This document shows positions 28,984 to 37,979 of a stretch of DNA of 64,000 bases, in pieces. The DNA lies in NCBI GenBank assembly GCA_947589285.1, contig CANPZV010000001.1:1-64000 (forward strand), written 5' to 3'. A program made the position numbers and the translations under genes. The notes below the pieces were generated by a model. It made no database searches. It was not told where the DNA came from and saw nothing but the letters and a program-made list of their open reading frames with translations. The DNA comes from an uncultured Clostridia bacterium (GTDB lineage Bacteria > Bacillota > Clostridia > Christensenellales > Borkfalkiaceae). Within the stretch, counting starts at the first letter, position 1. Each line of letters begins with the position of its first letter.

Positions 28984-29012
28984 AGTGTACCATCTGGCCT
29001 CGAGAAAGTCAA
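28984..29012 (-). promoter_or_regulatory. Promoter of pheS T-box transcript
   Basis: Minus strand TTGACT-N17-TACACT. Confidence 0.85.
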
Positions 29013-29142
29013 GCGATTTTATCCACAAAACCGAAGGCGCGGCGCGGAAGAACGCCCGCAAAGGGGGACAAAACCAAAATTTTCCTTGATTTTTGCAAAA
29101 TTTGTCGGATTTTGCAAAAAAATTTTTTCAAAACCCGAAATT

Positions 29143-29175
29143 TTAACGCTTCTTTAACGCTTCTCCCGCTATAAT
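29143..29175 (+). promoter_or_regulatory. Putative activator-dependent promoter with 11-bp direct repeat
   Basis: TTAACGCTTCT TTAACGCTTCT (29143-29164) then CCCGC-TATAAT (29170-29175); no recognisable -35. Confidence 0.5.
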
Positions 29176-29181
29176 GGTCCT

Positions 29182-29255
29182 ATTCTTCCCTCTGTTCATA
29201 GTACCTCCACATATAGGAAGGCGTCCCCGCTTCGGCGGAGACGCCTTCTTTTTTT
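29182..29255 (+). ncRNA. Candidate ~75-nt small RNA
   Basis: Follows TATAAT; ends in GAAGGCGTCCCCGC-TTCG-GCGGAGACGCCTTC-TTTTTTT (29217-29255); no convincing ORF. Confidence 0.5.
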
Positions 29256-29261
29256 CATCTT

Positions 29262-30248
29262 CTAAACCAATTCGATCTTTTTGAGGAGGGAGGGATTGCC
29301 GAGTACCCTGCCCCCGCCGAGGACGACGGCCATCTGCGGGTCGTCCGCGACGTGCGCGTCCATTTGGAGGCGTTCGGCAACGTAGTCGTCCAGCCCCGGC
29401 ATGCCGCACACGCCCCCCGAGAGGTAGACGCCGCTCCTGCACATGATGGCCGAGACTTCCTCGGGCAGTTTGCGCAGGACGAGTTCCGCATACTCCAAAA
29501 TGGTGTTGACATACCCCGAGATGGGGCGGAAGATGTCCTCCGAATAGACGGCGACCTGCCGCGGCTTGCCCGAAGTGATGTCCCTCCCCTGCACGACCGC
29601 GCTCTGATGATCGTGGGGAATGAGGCTTCCGACCGTATTTTTGAGCTTTTCGGCCGACGAGAGGCCGATCTTGAGGTTGTACATCTGGGCGATCTGGTCG
29701 ATGATATGTACGTCCATGTTGTTGCCGCCGACGTTCATGTTCAGCCCCGCGATGATGCCGTCGAGCGAGAAGGCCGCGAGCGACGTCTTGCCCGCGCCGA
29801 TGTCAACGGAAAAGACGGGATTGGATTCGGAGACGGGCACGTTCATGCCGAGCGCGGCGAGGTAAGAAACTTCGGCGAAGCTGACCTTGGACAGCCCCGC
29901 GATCCGCGCGGCGCGAAGGTACTTTGCGCGGTTCTCCTTCGAACAGCCGCAGGGAACGCAGAAGAGGGCCTCCGCACCGCTCCTGCGGCTGATCTTGCCC
30001 ATGAAATAGGCGAGCAGTTTCCCCGCAAGGGCCTCGTCCACGATCTCCCCCTCGTACACGGGGAAGATGACCTCTGTGTCCGCCGTCTTGCCGAGGATGC
30101 GCTTGGCGTCGTCGCCAAAGACTTTGGCTTCCCCCGTCATCCTGTCCACGGTGACGCAGGTCGCCTCGGCAAGCACGACGCCGTTCCCGCTGCCGAGCTG
30201 GAAAATTTTCGTGACCGCCGTCCCGAAATCGATTGCAAATTTCGTCAT
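29262..30248 (-). CDS. MreB/Mbl-like actin-family cell shape protein (divergent)
   Basis: MTKFAIDFGTAVTKIF...VFSVDIGAGKTSLAAFSLDGIIAGLNMNVGGNNMD...YLSGGVCGMPGLDDYV. Confidence 0.85.
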   Translation of the reverse strand: MTKFAIDFGTAVTKIFQLGSGNGVVLAEATCVTVDRMTGEAKVFGDDAKRILGKTADTEVIFPVYEGEIVDEALAGKLLAYFMGKISRRSGAEALFCVPCGCSKENRAKYLRAARIAGLSKVSFAEVSYLAALGMNVPVSESNPVFSVDIGAGKTSLAAFSLDGIIAGLNMNVGGNNMDVHIIDQIAQMYNLKIGLSSAEKLKNTVGSLIPHDHQSAVVQGRDITSGKPRQVAVYSEDIFRPISGYVNTILEYAELVLRKLPEEVSAIMCRSGVYLSGGVCGMPGLDDYVAERLQMDAHVADDPQMAVVLGGGRVLGNPSLLKKIELV

Positions 30249-30799
30249 ATCAAGTTCCTCCGTTTGAGAAGTGCGCGGGTCTCCTCCACGGGAAGTCCGA
30301 CGACACCCGTATAGCTCCCCTTGCACGCCCTCACGAGCGGGTAGCCGTCCTGTATCCCGTATGCGCCCGCCTTGTCGAGGGGCAGACCGCTTGCGACATA
30401 TTCGCCGATCATCTCCTCCCCGAGGGGATAGAAGGTGACCGAAGTCTCCGTAAAAATTTCCTCCTCCCCGCCGTCCGTCACGAGGCAGACGGCCGTGACG
30501 ACGGTGTGCGTCTTTCCGCTCAAAAGGCGGAGCATGCGCCCTGCGTCCTCCGCGTCCTTCGGCTTTCCGAGGAGCGTATCCCCCAAAAAGACGACGGTGT
30601 CCGCGCCGAGTACGGCGGCACCTCTATTGCGGGAAAAGACCTCCCTCGCCTTTTCGCGGGCGAAGAGACGGGCTGTGGCGCGTGCGGAGAGGCCCTTCGC
30701 GCTCTCGTCGTACCGCGAGGGGACGACTTCGAATTCCGTTGTGATCTGTGCGAGCAGTTCCCTTCTCCGCGGGGAGTTGCTCGCCAAAATAAGTCTCAT
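30245..30799 (-). CDS. maf: Maf family nucleotide pyrophosphatase
   Basis: LILASNSPRRRELL...AVLGADTVVFLGDTLLGKPKDAEDAGRMLRLLSGKTHTV; ATGA overlap with mreB-like gene. Confidence 0.93.
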   Translation of the reverse strand: MRLILASNSPRRRELLAQITTEFEVVPSRYDESAKGLSARATARLFAREKAREVFSRNRGAAVLGADTVVFLGDTLLGKPKDAEDAGRMLRLLSGKTHTVVTAVCLVTDGGEEEIFTETSVTFYPLGEEMIGEYVASGLPLDKAGAYGIQDGYPLVRACKGSYTGVVGLPVEETRALLKRRNLI

Positions 30800-30804
30800 A
30801 GACG

Positions 30805-31574
30805 GGAAAATTGAAAATTGAGCGCGCCGCGCTCATTCATGGGGAAAAGCGAGAGAAAATATGAGGGGCGACAAGAGAATGCGGTGACCCACCCCCCTAC
30901 CCCCCTCCCACGGAGGGGGCAAGGCCGCGGCACCCCCATGGAGCGGGCAAGGCCTACCCCCTACGGGGGGAGGCCCCCGCATAGCGGGCGGTTGGGACAT
31001 CACCCAAGGACCTTCGCTACGCTCAGAATGAGCGGCTTGCCTGCCCCCTTGGAAAGGGGGCGGGGTAGGGGTGGGGGTTCGTCCCTAAATTACTGCGCGT
31101 GGCGGGGTGTCCCCGCCTGAGCCACAGGGATCCCAAAAAATATTGCAAAGCAAGATTTTTTGGGAAAAGGAGCGACCTGCGTTCAAAGCGACGGTTTTGC
31201 GTGAACGCAAAACCGCGCAAACTGCGCAGCGTCGCGACGCCGTACCCTACGGGAACCACAATGTCTTTCAAGGAAGCATAGTTCGTGGGGTGATAAGGTT
31301 ATGAAATGCACAACGCCGACCCCTCGAACATTTCTTTTCGACGCCCCGCGAGATTCTTCGGTCGCTCCGCTCCCTCTGAATGACGCAAAAATGAGGTGAC
31401 CCACCCCCCTACCCGTTACGGCGGCAGGGACCGCCGTAACCCCGTCGGCGAGGCCACGCCTCCTGCCGCGGCGCAGCTCACAGTGCGCCGCACTGTTGAG
31501 CAGAATTGCGCCGCGGCACCCCCACGGAGGGGGCGAGAAAGTGGCGGGACAAGCAAAGAAATGTTCGAAACTAC
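30805..31574. repeat. Repeat mosaic with element B variant (31095-31568, open hairpin with ~217-bp loop insert)
   Basis: Arms TCGAACATTTCTTT (31324-31337) and AAAGAAATGTTCGA (31555-31568); insert near-identical to 10106-10315. Confidence 0.9.
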
Positions 31575-31577
31575 CCT

Positions 31578-33089
31578 TTACAGTATCTCCAAATTCTTCT
31601 TGAACTGACGTTTGAAGTCGGGGGCGAGGGCCATGGCCTGCGCGATCTCGAGGGTCGCGTCGCCCGCAAGTTCCGTCTTGGTGATGACGGAATCCCCCAA
31701 GACGTCGCAGTTGATGCCCTTCACGACGCCCGTGCCGCTGCGGTCGAGGGCCTCGGCGATCCGAAGCAGAACGCCGAGCTTTTTAACGACGTCGAGGTCC
31801 TCATCCGTTACGATGTCCTTATACCTCGCCCATTCGGAGAGATTGACGTCCTCCCTTCTGTGACAGCCCGCGACGAAGGCGGCAAGCACGATCTCGCGGT
31901 GGGTCGCCCCATAGAGGCCCGCGTTCAGAATGAGGTAGCGGCTGTGGTCCTGATGATTGTAGTACCGCACCGAAAGGCCCGCGTCACAGAGGCTCGCCGC
32001 GATTTTCAGAACTTTCAGATAGATCCGCGGGAACTTGTGCAGGACGCGGAGCTGTTTGAAGAGCTGGATGGCGAGATGCACGGTGTTTTCGACGTGCTTC
32101 TCGTTGCATCCATAGTATTTGACGTGGGTATTGAGGGAATAGGAGAGCGCGTCGGGAATGGGCCGCTCCGTCGTGATGGGCACGGCCTGGTTGAACATGA
32201 TGCCCTCCCGAAGGCCGCAGCCGCTGATCGTGAACGTCTCGATATGCAGATAGTCGGTGAACGCCTTGATGATGGCGAGTGCCGCGGGCATGATGTCCGC
32301 ACGGCTCGGCGAAAGCCCCCTGATGCGCTTGCGCTTTTCGACGTCGAGGACCCGCACCATCTCATAGATCGAGTTGAAATCCTCGGTCTGGAATTGGTAG
32401 TTGTGGACGGTGTTCAGGGGATATTTCCTGACGATCCTGTTGATCTTATAGAGATTGCGGAAGGACCCGCCCACGCCGATCATCTGCGTGTCGGGTTCGA
32501 TCTCCGAGAGCCATTCGATCTTCTTGAACTGCTCGGTGAAGAACTCCTCAATGCGCTCGGTCTGCTCCACGGGCGTGCCGTCGTCCTTGAAGAGGTCGGT
32601 GAGGGTCACCGCGCCGAAGGGCAGGGAGATATAGTGCAGGACGCTCCTGCGGTTGTAGTAGATGATCTTCGAACTGCCGCCGCCGATCTCGAGAATGATC
32701 CCCTTGGGGACGTCCATCGAGTTGATGACCCCGCGGTAGACGAGCGTGGCCTCCGCCTCCTCCGAAAGGACTTCGACGCGGATCCCGACGGTCGCCTGTA
32801 TCTCGTCGAGGAAGGACCTCTGGTTTTTGGCGCGGCGGACCGCCGCCGTCGCGACGGCGATGATCTTCTCCACCCCGCTTGCGTCGCAGAGGCGTTTGAA
32901 CATTTTGAGCGCGCGGATCGTCTCCGCAACGCGTTGCGGCTTCAAAAAGCCGTCCCTGTCCATATCCTGCCCGAGACGAACGCTCTCCTTCAGCTCGTCA
33001 ACGACATAGAAATAATTCTCGTCGAAGAGTTCGACGATCACAAGGCGGGCGGAATTGGACCCCAAGTCTATGATCCCGATTTTCTCCAT
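31578..33089 (-). CDS. Ppx/GppA family phosphatase
   Basis: MEKIGIIDLGSNSARLVIVEL...GIILEIGGGSSKIIYY...HD domain region. Confidence 0.9.
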   Translation of the reverse strand: MEKIGIIDLGSNSARLVIVELFDENYFYVVDELKESVRLGQDMDRDGFLKPQRVAETIRALKMFKRLCDASGVEKIIAVATAAVRRAKNQRSFLDEIQATVGIRVEVLSEEAEATLVYRGVINSMDVPKGIILEIGGGSSKIIYYNRRSVLHYISLPFGAVTLTDLFKDDGTPVEQTERIEEFFTEQFKKIEWLSEIEPDTQMIGVGGSFRNLYKINRIVRKYPLNTVHNYQFQTEDFNSIYEMVRVLDVEKRKRIRGLSPSRADIMPAALAIIKAFTDYLHIETFTISGCGLREGIMFNQAVPITTERPIPDALSYSLNTHVKYYGCNEKHVENTVHLAIQLFKQLRVLHKFPRIYLKVLKIAASLCDAGLSVRYYNHQDHSRYLILNAGLYGATHREIVLAAFVAGCHRREDVNLSEWARYKDIVTDEDLDVVKKLGVLLRIAEALDRSGTGVVKGINCDVLGDSVITKTELAGDATLEIAQAMALAPDFKRQFKKNLEIL

Positions 33090-33280
33090 GCTGTCACCTG
33101 TCGCACTGCCTGCGGATCGCTCCGCGGGCTTTCACCTGCGAATATTGCCCGATTCTAAATTTAATACTAATAGCATGGGTATTGTACCATATACCTTGAA
33201 GTTTGTCTATACCCTTTTTGAAAATTTTTTTCTCTTTCGATGAAAATTTTCGTGTTTGTAAATTTTTTCCATGAAAATTT

Positions 33281-33697
33281 TCAATTTTTTTCTATATTTT
33301 GATAAGAATTTTCACTTTTGGGGCGGGGGGATGTGGGGGAGACCGCCCGTTTGAGGCGGACGAGGGAGAGAATGACCAAAAAAACGCCGAACGACATTTT
33401 CAGGACGGCGGACGGGAGCAGGCCTGAGGCAAAGGAGAAGAGCGCGGAGGCGGCGAGGGCGGGCAGGGCGAAGGAGAGCGCGGCCTTCGGCTTCACAAGC
33501 CCCCCGCGGGCGTGGACGGAGAGTGCGACGAGGGCCATGGGGACGAAGGAGAGGAGGTTCACCCCCTGCGCCGTCCCCTGTTCCACGCCGCAGAGCAGGA
33601 CGAGGACGGGAATGAGGGCCGTCCCCCCGCCCATGCCCATTCCGCCGAGGACGCCGCCGAGCAGCCCCGCGAGGAGAAAGAGGTGGAAGGACGTCAC
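33281..33697 (-). CDS. TauE/SafE half-length permease, second half
   Basis: VTSFHLFLLAGLLGGVLGGMGMGGGTALIPVLVLLCGVEQGTAQGVNLLSFVPMALVAL; GTG start overlaps the upstream TGA. Confidence 0.75.
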   Translation of the reverse strand: MTSFHLFLLAGLLGGVLGGMGMGGGTALIPVLVLLCGVEQGTAQGVNLLSFVPMALVALSVHARGGLVKPKAALSFALPALAASALFSFASGLLPSAVLKMSFGVFLVILSLVRLKRAVSPTSPRPKSENSYQNIEKN

Positions 33698-34050
33698 AGG
33701 ATCATCCCCAGGCCCGCGGCGAGCATGAGGAGGCCGAAGAGGAGATCGGCGACCCTGACGGGGAGGAGGGGCAACAGCTTCGCGCCCAAGTATCCCCCCG
33801 CCGTGACCCCGATCGCTGCGGGCAGGAGGACGGCGAGGGGGACGCGCCCCGTGAAGGCGTAGACCGCGCCGCTCAGAAGGGTCGCGGGAAGCACGGCCGC
33901 GATGGCCGTTGCGTGCGCCTCCCGCACGGGCAGACTGCGCTCGAGGAGGGGCACGGCGACCATGCCTCCCCCGCCGCCGAAGAGGCCGTTCACCGCCCCG
34001 AGGAGCGTCCCGCTCCACAGTCTTTTCCCCGGATCCGATCTTTTCCGCAT
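33694..34050 (-). CDS. TauE/SafE half-length permease, first half
   Basis: 118 aa; GTLLGAVNGLFGGGGGMVAVPLLERSLPVREAHATAIAAVLPATLLSGAVY. Confidence 0.75.
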   Translation of the reverse strand: MRKRSDPGKRLWSGTLLGAVNGLFGGGGGMVAVPLLERSLPVREAHATAIAAVLPATLLSGAVYAFTGRVPLAVLLPAAIGVTAGGYLGAKLLPLLPVRVADLLFGLLMLAAGLGMIL

Positions 34051-34254
34051 ACTCTCCCCTCCCCGCCGCCCGTGCGCCGCGCCGCGTTTTCTTTTTTGAA
34101 AAGTATGTGAGGTTTGAAAAAAATTTATCTTTTTTTGACCGAAGTCATGCGGAATTGCTTGCTAATAATTGCGTTTTATATTAAAATAGGGACGTAACTC
34201 GAAAATTGCAGCGGCGGCCCGTCTTTGGCGGCCGCCGTAAAAAAGGATGGGATC

Positions 34255-37200
34255 ATGGCAAAACACTTCTTTCAAGGCAAACGCAGGGGGGCGATCGTCG
34301 CGCTCTCGGCGGCACTGTGCGCTACCCTCTCTTTGGGCATGCTTGCGGCCTGCGGCGAAGCGGCGGATACTCCCGATGAGGACGAGGACGAAGCGACCTC
34401 AACCGCCACGGACAACCAGCTCCTGCGCAACGGCAACTTTGAATTTTTCGGCGAGCGCGATACGAAACTTGAGGACAAGCGTTCCTTCATCTCTTCGCCC
34501 ACGAGCTGGTCGTTCACCTCGGGATCTCCCTCTTCGTGGACTTCCTCGGGCATCGTAAAGGCGGACGAATGGAAGGAACAGCTCTCCAAGTCCACATATT
34601 CCCTCGTTCCCGAGGGAGCCGCCGCGGAGATCGGCGACGGAAACAGCTCTTTCACCGCAAAGGAACTCACCGATGAGATCGCCTCCAATGCCGAAGCGCA
34701 CTGGGACGAGGCCTCCGTCTACGACCGTCTGCTCTTCTACAAGTATTACGGCGTCGATTCGAGCAGTGAATTCTCCCTTTACTCCGATTACGCGTACTCG
34801 ATCGACTTCGAGGATGTGCAATACCTCGGGGGCGACATCGCCGAACTCACGCTCCACGATGGCGTGGATGAGGACGAGAACGCCGTCCTTATGATCCACA
34901 ACAAGCGCGTCGGCCAGAGCGACCACGTCCTCGGCACGGCGCAGTACTACACCTCCTCCACCACCATCACGCTCGAAGCGGGCACCGCGGCGGAGGTCTC
35001 CGTCTGGGTCCGCACGGACAAGCTCTACCACTGGTATGCGGAGGGCTACACGAGCGGCGACAAGACGGAAGTACAGGAAAAGGCGGGCGCGTACATCGGC
35101 GTCATCAACACCGTCGGCGGCACCACCCTCCCCGAAATGCAGGTCAAGAACATCCGCACGGACGGGAAGTGGGAGCAGTATTCCTTCTATATCCGCGCGA
35201 ACACATACGCGACGACGACTTTCCGCCTCAAACTCGGCCTCGGGCAGGGCACCTCGTCCGATAACCGCTATGAGAATGTAGACGGCTATGCCTTCTTCGA
35301 CGACGTTGTCGTCAAGAAGATTTCCGCCGCCAAATATGCGGACGACGTAAAGGGCCTCGAAGCCTTCACCTGCGACATCAACTCCGCCTCCAAGGACAAG
35401 ATCTTCGACTTCGACGCCGCAAAGACGCAGAAGAAATTCGCGCTCGACCTCCTCTCCGACAACTTTGACGCCCTCAAGGCGGACGAGATCGGCGGCGACA
35501 ACTTCACCGTCGGCCTCACGGAGACCGAGTCGGGCAGCGTCACCGAGCAGTCCTTTATCGGGGACAACCGCAACGACGGCACCACCCCCGCAAACGAGCA
35601 GAGCATCGTCGGGATGATGAACTACGGTTCCCTCCGCGAAATGACGGCTTCGAACGGCTATCTCAAGAACGTATTCGAGAAGGACTTCTTGAACAAGTTC
35701 CCCTTCGCGGTCAACGACAGCAAGGACAGCGTTCCCGTCCTCATGCTCCTCTCCACCAACGGCGCGGCCTACACCGCGACCGTAAAGAATGACGAACTCT
35801 TCAAACTTGCGCCCAATTCGAGAATGCTCGTCTCCTTCTTCGTCAAGACGTGGGACGTCCTCTCGGGAAGGTCGGGCGCAGGGATCACCCTCGTGGACGG
35901 CGAGGAGGAGACCTCCATCACCCCCTTCGACAGCAAGACGGTCTCCCCCGTCACGATCGACGAGGACGATCCCGACCTCACCGATATCTATAAGGGCTGG
36001 GTGCAGTGCTTCTTCTTCGTCTCCAACGACACCGACACCGACAAGACCTTCCACCTCAAATTCACCTACGGCGTGACCAACGTCTCCGGCACGGACGCAT
36101 CGAGCTACGGCGACGGATATGCGGCCTTCACCGACTTCAAGGTGATGTCCCTCACCAAGACGCAGTACAGCTACGCCTCCACGGGGACGTATGCGCAGAA
36201 GGTGTCCCTCACCGCCTATGCGGAGAATACCTCCAAGTTCGACAGCGCGGAGGCCTCCTCCAACATCGAGGAAGAGCTTGCGGCTCCCTCCTCCTTCCGC
36301 GGCGTGGTCGCAGGCTCCAACATCTTTGAGCAGGGCGGCACCGACAACCTCATTCCCGACGGCGTGTACGCGGGCCTTCTGAGGAAGGAATATGCGAAAA
36401 ACTACAGGACCGGCACCGAGGATTGGGCAACCGCGCTCGGGAACATCGCGGGGACTGCGGCTGACGCAGACGCATGGTGGAACAAGATCTTCGGCGAGGC
36501 GGACAGCCCGCGCGAGGCAAACCAGCCCCTCGTCCTCATCAACACCTCTTCAAGCGCGACCCCTTCCTACGGCTTCATCAGCCGCACGACGGAGACGACG
36601 ATCTCCGCAAGTTCCTCTCAGCGCATCACGGTGCGCGTGAAGGTCGCAGCGGACACGACGGCGAATATCTACCTCGTTGACACCTCCGAGGACGGGCGCA
36701 AGGACGGCCTCAACACCATGATCGCCCCCTCCGTCCCCAAGAATACCTATTGGTATGACGACGACGGCAACATCCTCCGCCGCGATCCCGAGAGCGACGA
36801 CTTCGACAAGAAAACGGACGTCCTCTTCTATCTCGAAGCCAACGGGCTGTATTCCTCGAGGGATACCTCCGATACGAAGCTGTACGCCAACCTCGCCAAC
36901 TATACGAAGGACGAGGACGAAAACCTCCTCACCGCGGACGACGTTATCGCATTCTATTATAATAAGGTAGACAAGAAGTACTACGGCTACTTCGACGAAG
37001 CGTCGGGCGAGTACTCCCAGCCCGTAGAACCCCTTCCCACCACGGTGAAGAAGGGCGATACGGACGTCAGCATCCTCCGCTACACGGGTCCCGAGAGCAA
37101 TGACAAGTACAAGACCGTCATCAGCGTCACGGGGACGGCGGCGAACCAAAACCGTTGGATCGACGTCAACTTCTACGTCCGCACGGGCAGCAAGGCAAAG

Positions 37201-37929
37201 ACCTACCGCCTCGAACTTTGGGCGGGTGCGCGCGACAATGCGACGGACGGCTTCCCCGCAGGCGGCTATGTGTTCTTTGACGCATACAGCGCGGGCAGCA
37301 TCACCAACTTCGAAGATCTCCGCGACGGTGAGACGGGCGCGAAGGGACTTCTCCTCGAGAAAGCAGGCAACCAACTCTCGTCCGATCCCGAAAAGCTCAA
37401 CGAGAACCTTGCCCTTTACTACACCTTCTCCTTCTATGATTCCGCCTCCTACCTCCGCCACGACAGGGAGCATGAGGGCGTGGACTACAACAAGTGGGAG
37501 AACTACAAGCAGTCCTCCTATGAGGAAGGCATCGTCTGGCTCGAATGCTTCGACGCGGACGGCTCGCTCTACGGGAAAGCTCCCTCCTATTCGCTCTTCC
37601 TTGACTTCACCCCTCTCGAGGTGAGCGTCACTGCCTACACGCCCGAAGAGACGGCAGACAGCGGCGATGACGACGAAGAGGAGACGACCCCGTCGGATAC
37701 GAACATCTGGCTGGTCCTGTCCTCCTCCCTGCTCGCATTCGTCACCCTGTTCGCAGTCGGCGCGGTCATCTTCCGCACGGTGCGCAAGAATCACAGGGGC
37801 GGCACTCCCGTCAAAAAACCCAAGGCAAAGAAGGCGCGTCCCGCACCCGCGGCTCCCGTCTCCGAGGAGACGCCCGAAGAGACGCCCGCTCCCGAGGCGA
37901 AGGACGAGCGCGATCCGTACAACGATTAA
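34255..37929 (+). CDS. Large surface protein: lipobox, three beta-sandwich/CBM-like modules, C-terminal TM and charged tail
   Basis: Lipobox LAAC; 'NGNFE...YAFFDDVVV' style modules; C-terminal TM NIWLVLSSSLLAFVTLFAVGAVIF then basic/acidic tail. Confidence 0.75.
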   Translation: MAKHFFQGKRRGAIVALSAALCATLSLGMLAACGEAADTPDEDEDEATSTATDNQLLRNGNFEFFGERDTKLEDKRSFISSPTSWSFTSGSPSSWTSSGIVKADEWKEQLSKSTYSLVPEGAAAEIGDGNSSFTAKELTDEIASNAEAHWDEASVYDRLLFYKYYGVDSSSEFSLYSDYAYSIDFEDVQYLGGDIAELTLHDGVDEDENAVLMIHNKRVGQSDHVLGTAQYYTSSTTITLEAGTAAEVSVWVRTDKLYHWYAEGYTSGDKTEVQEKAGAYIGVINTVGGTTLPEMQVKNIRTDGKWEQYSFYIRANTYATTTFRLKLGLGQGTSSDNRYENVDGYAFFDDVVVKKISAAKYADDVKGLEAFTCDINSASKDKIFDFDAAKTQKKFALDLLSDNFDALKADEIGGDNFTVGLTETESGSVTEQSFIGDNRNDGTTPANEQSIVGMMNYGSLREMTASNGYLKNVFEKDFLNKFPFAVNDSKDSVPVLMLLSTNGAAYTATVKNDELFKLAPNSRMLVSFFVKTWDVLSGRSGAGITLVDGEEETSITPFDSKTVSPVTIDEDDPDLTDIYKGWVQCFFFVSNDTDTDKTFHLKFTYGVTNVSGTDASSYGDGYAAFTDFKVMSLTKTQYSYASTGTYAQKVSLTAYAENTSKFDSAEASSNIEEELAAPSSFRGVVAGSNIFEQGGTDNLIPDGVYAGLLRKEYAKNYRTGTEDWATALGNIAGTAADADAWWNKIFGEADSPREANQPLVLINTSSSATPSYGFISRTTETTISASSSQRITVRVKVAADTTANIYLVDTSEDGRKDGLNTMIAPSVPKNTYWYDDDGNILRRDPESDDFDKKTDVLFYLEANGLYSSRDTSDTKLYANLANYTKDEDENLLTADDVIAFYYNKVDKKYYGYFDEASGEYSQPVEPLPTTVKKGDTDVSILRYTGPESNDKYKTVISVTGTAANQNRWIDVNFYVRTGSKAKTYRLELWAGARDNATDGFPAGGYVFFDAYSAGSITNFEDLRDGETGAKGLLLEKAGNQLSSDPEKLNENLALYYTFSFYDSASYLRHDREHEGVDYNKWENYKQSSYEEGIVWLECFDADGSLYGKAPSYSLFLDFTPLEVSVTAYTPEETADSGDDDEEETTPSDTNIWLVLSSSLLAFVTLFAVGAVIFRTVRKNHRGGTPVKKPKAKKARPAPAAPVSEETPEETPAPEAKDERDPYND

Positions 37930-37938
37930 AAACATCGT

Positions 37939-37967
37939 CCCCCTCACAACCTGTGAGGGGGATATTT
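37939..37967 (+). terminator. Rho-independent terminator
   Basis: CCCCCTCACA-ACC-TGTGAGGGGG then ATATTTTTC. Confidence 0.8.
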
Positions 37968-37979
37968 TTCGGAAAAGAA

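Noticed and set aside
33090-33150. Leader of the Ppx gene (minus strand 'CAGGTGAAAGCCCGCGGAGCGATCCGCAGG...GCGACAGGTGACAGC') resembles pieces of an FMN riboswitch
   Set aside because: Only short motifs match (GCCCGCG, GCGACAG); the other conserved FMN aptamer helices are missing, and AGGTGA is well placed as the Shine-Dalgarno of the gene
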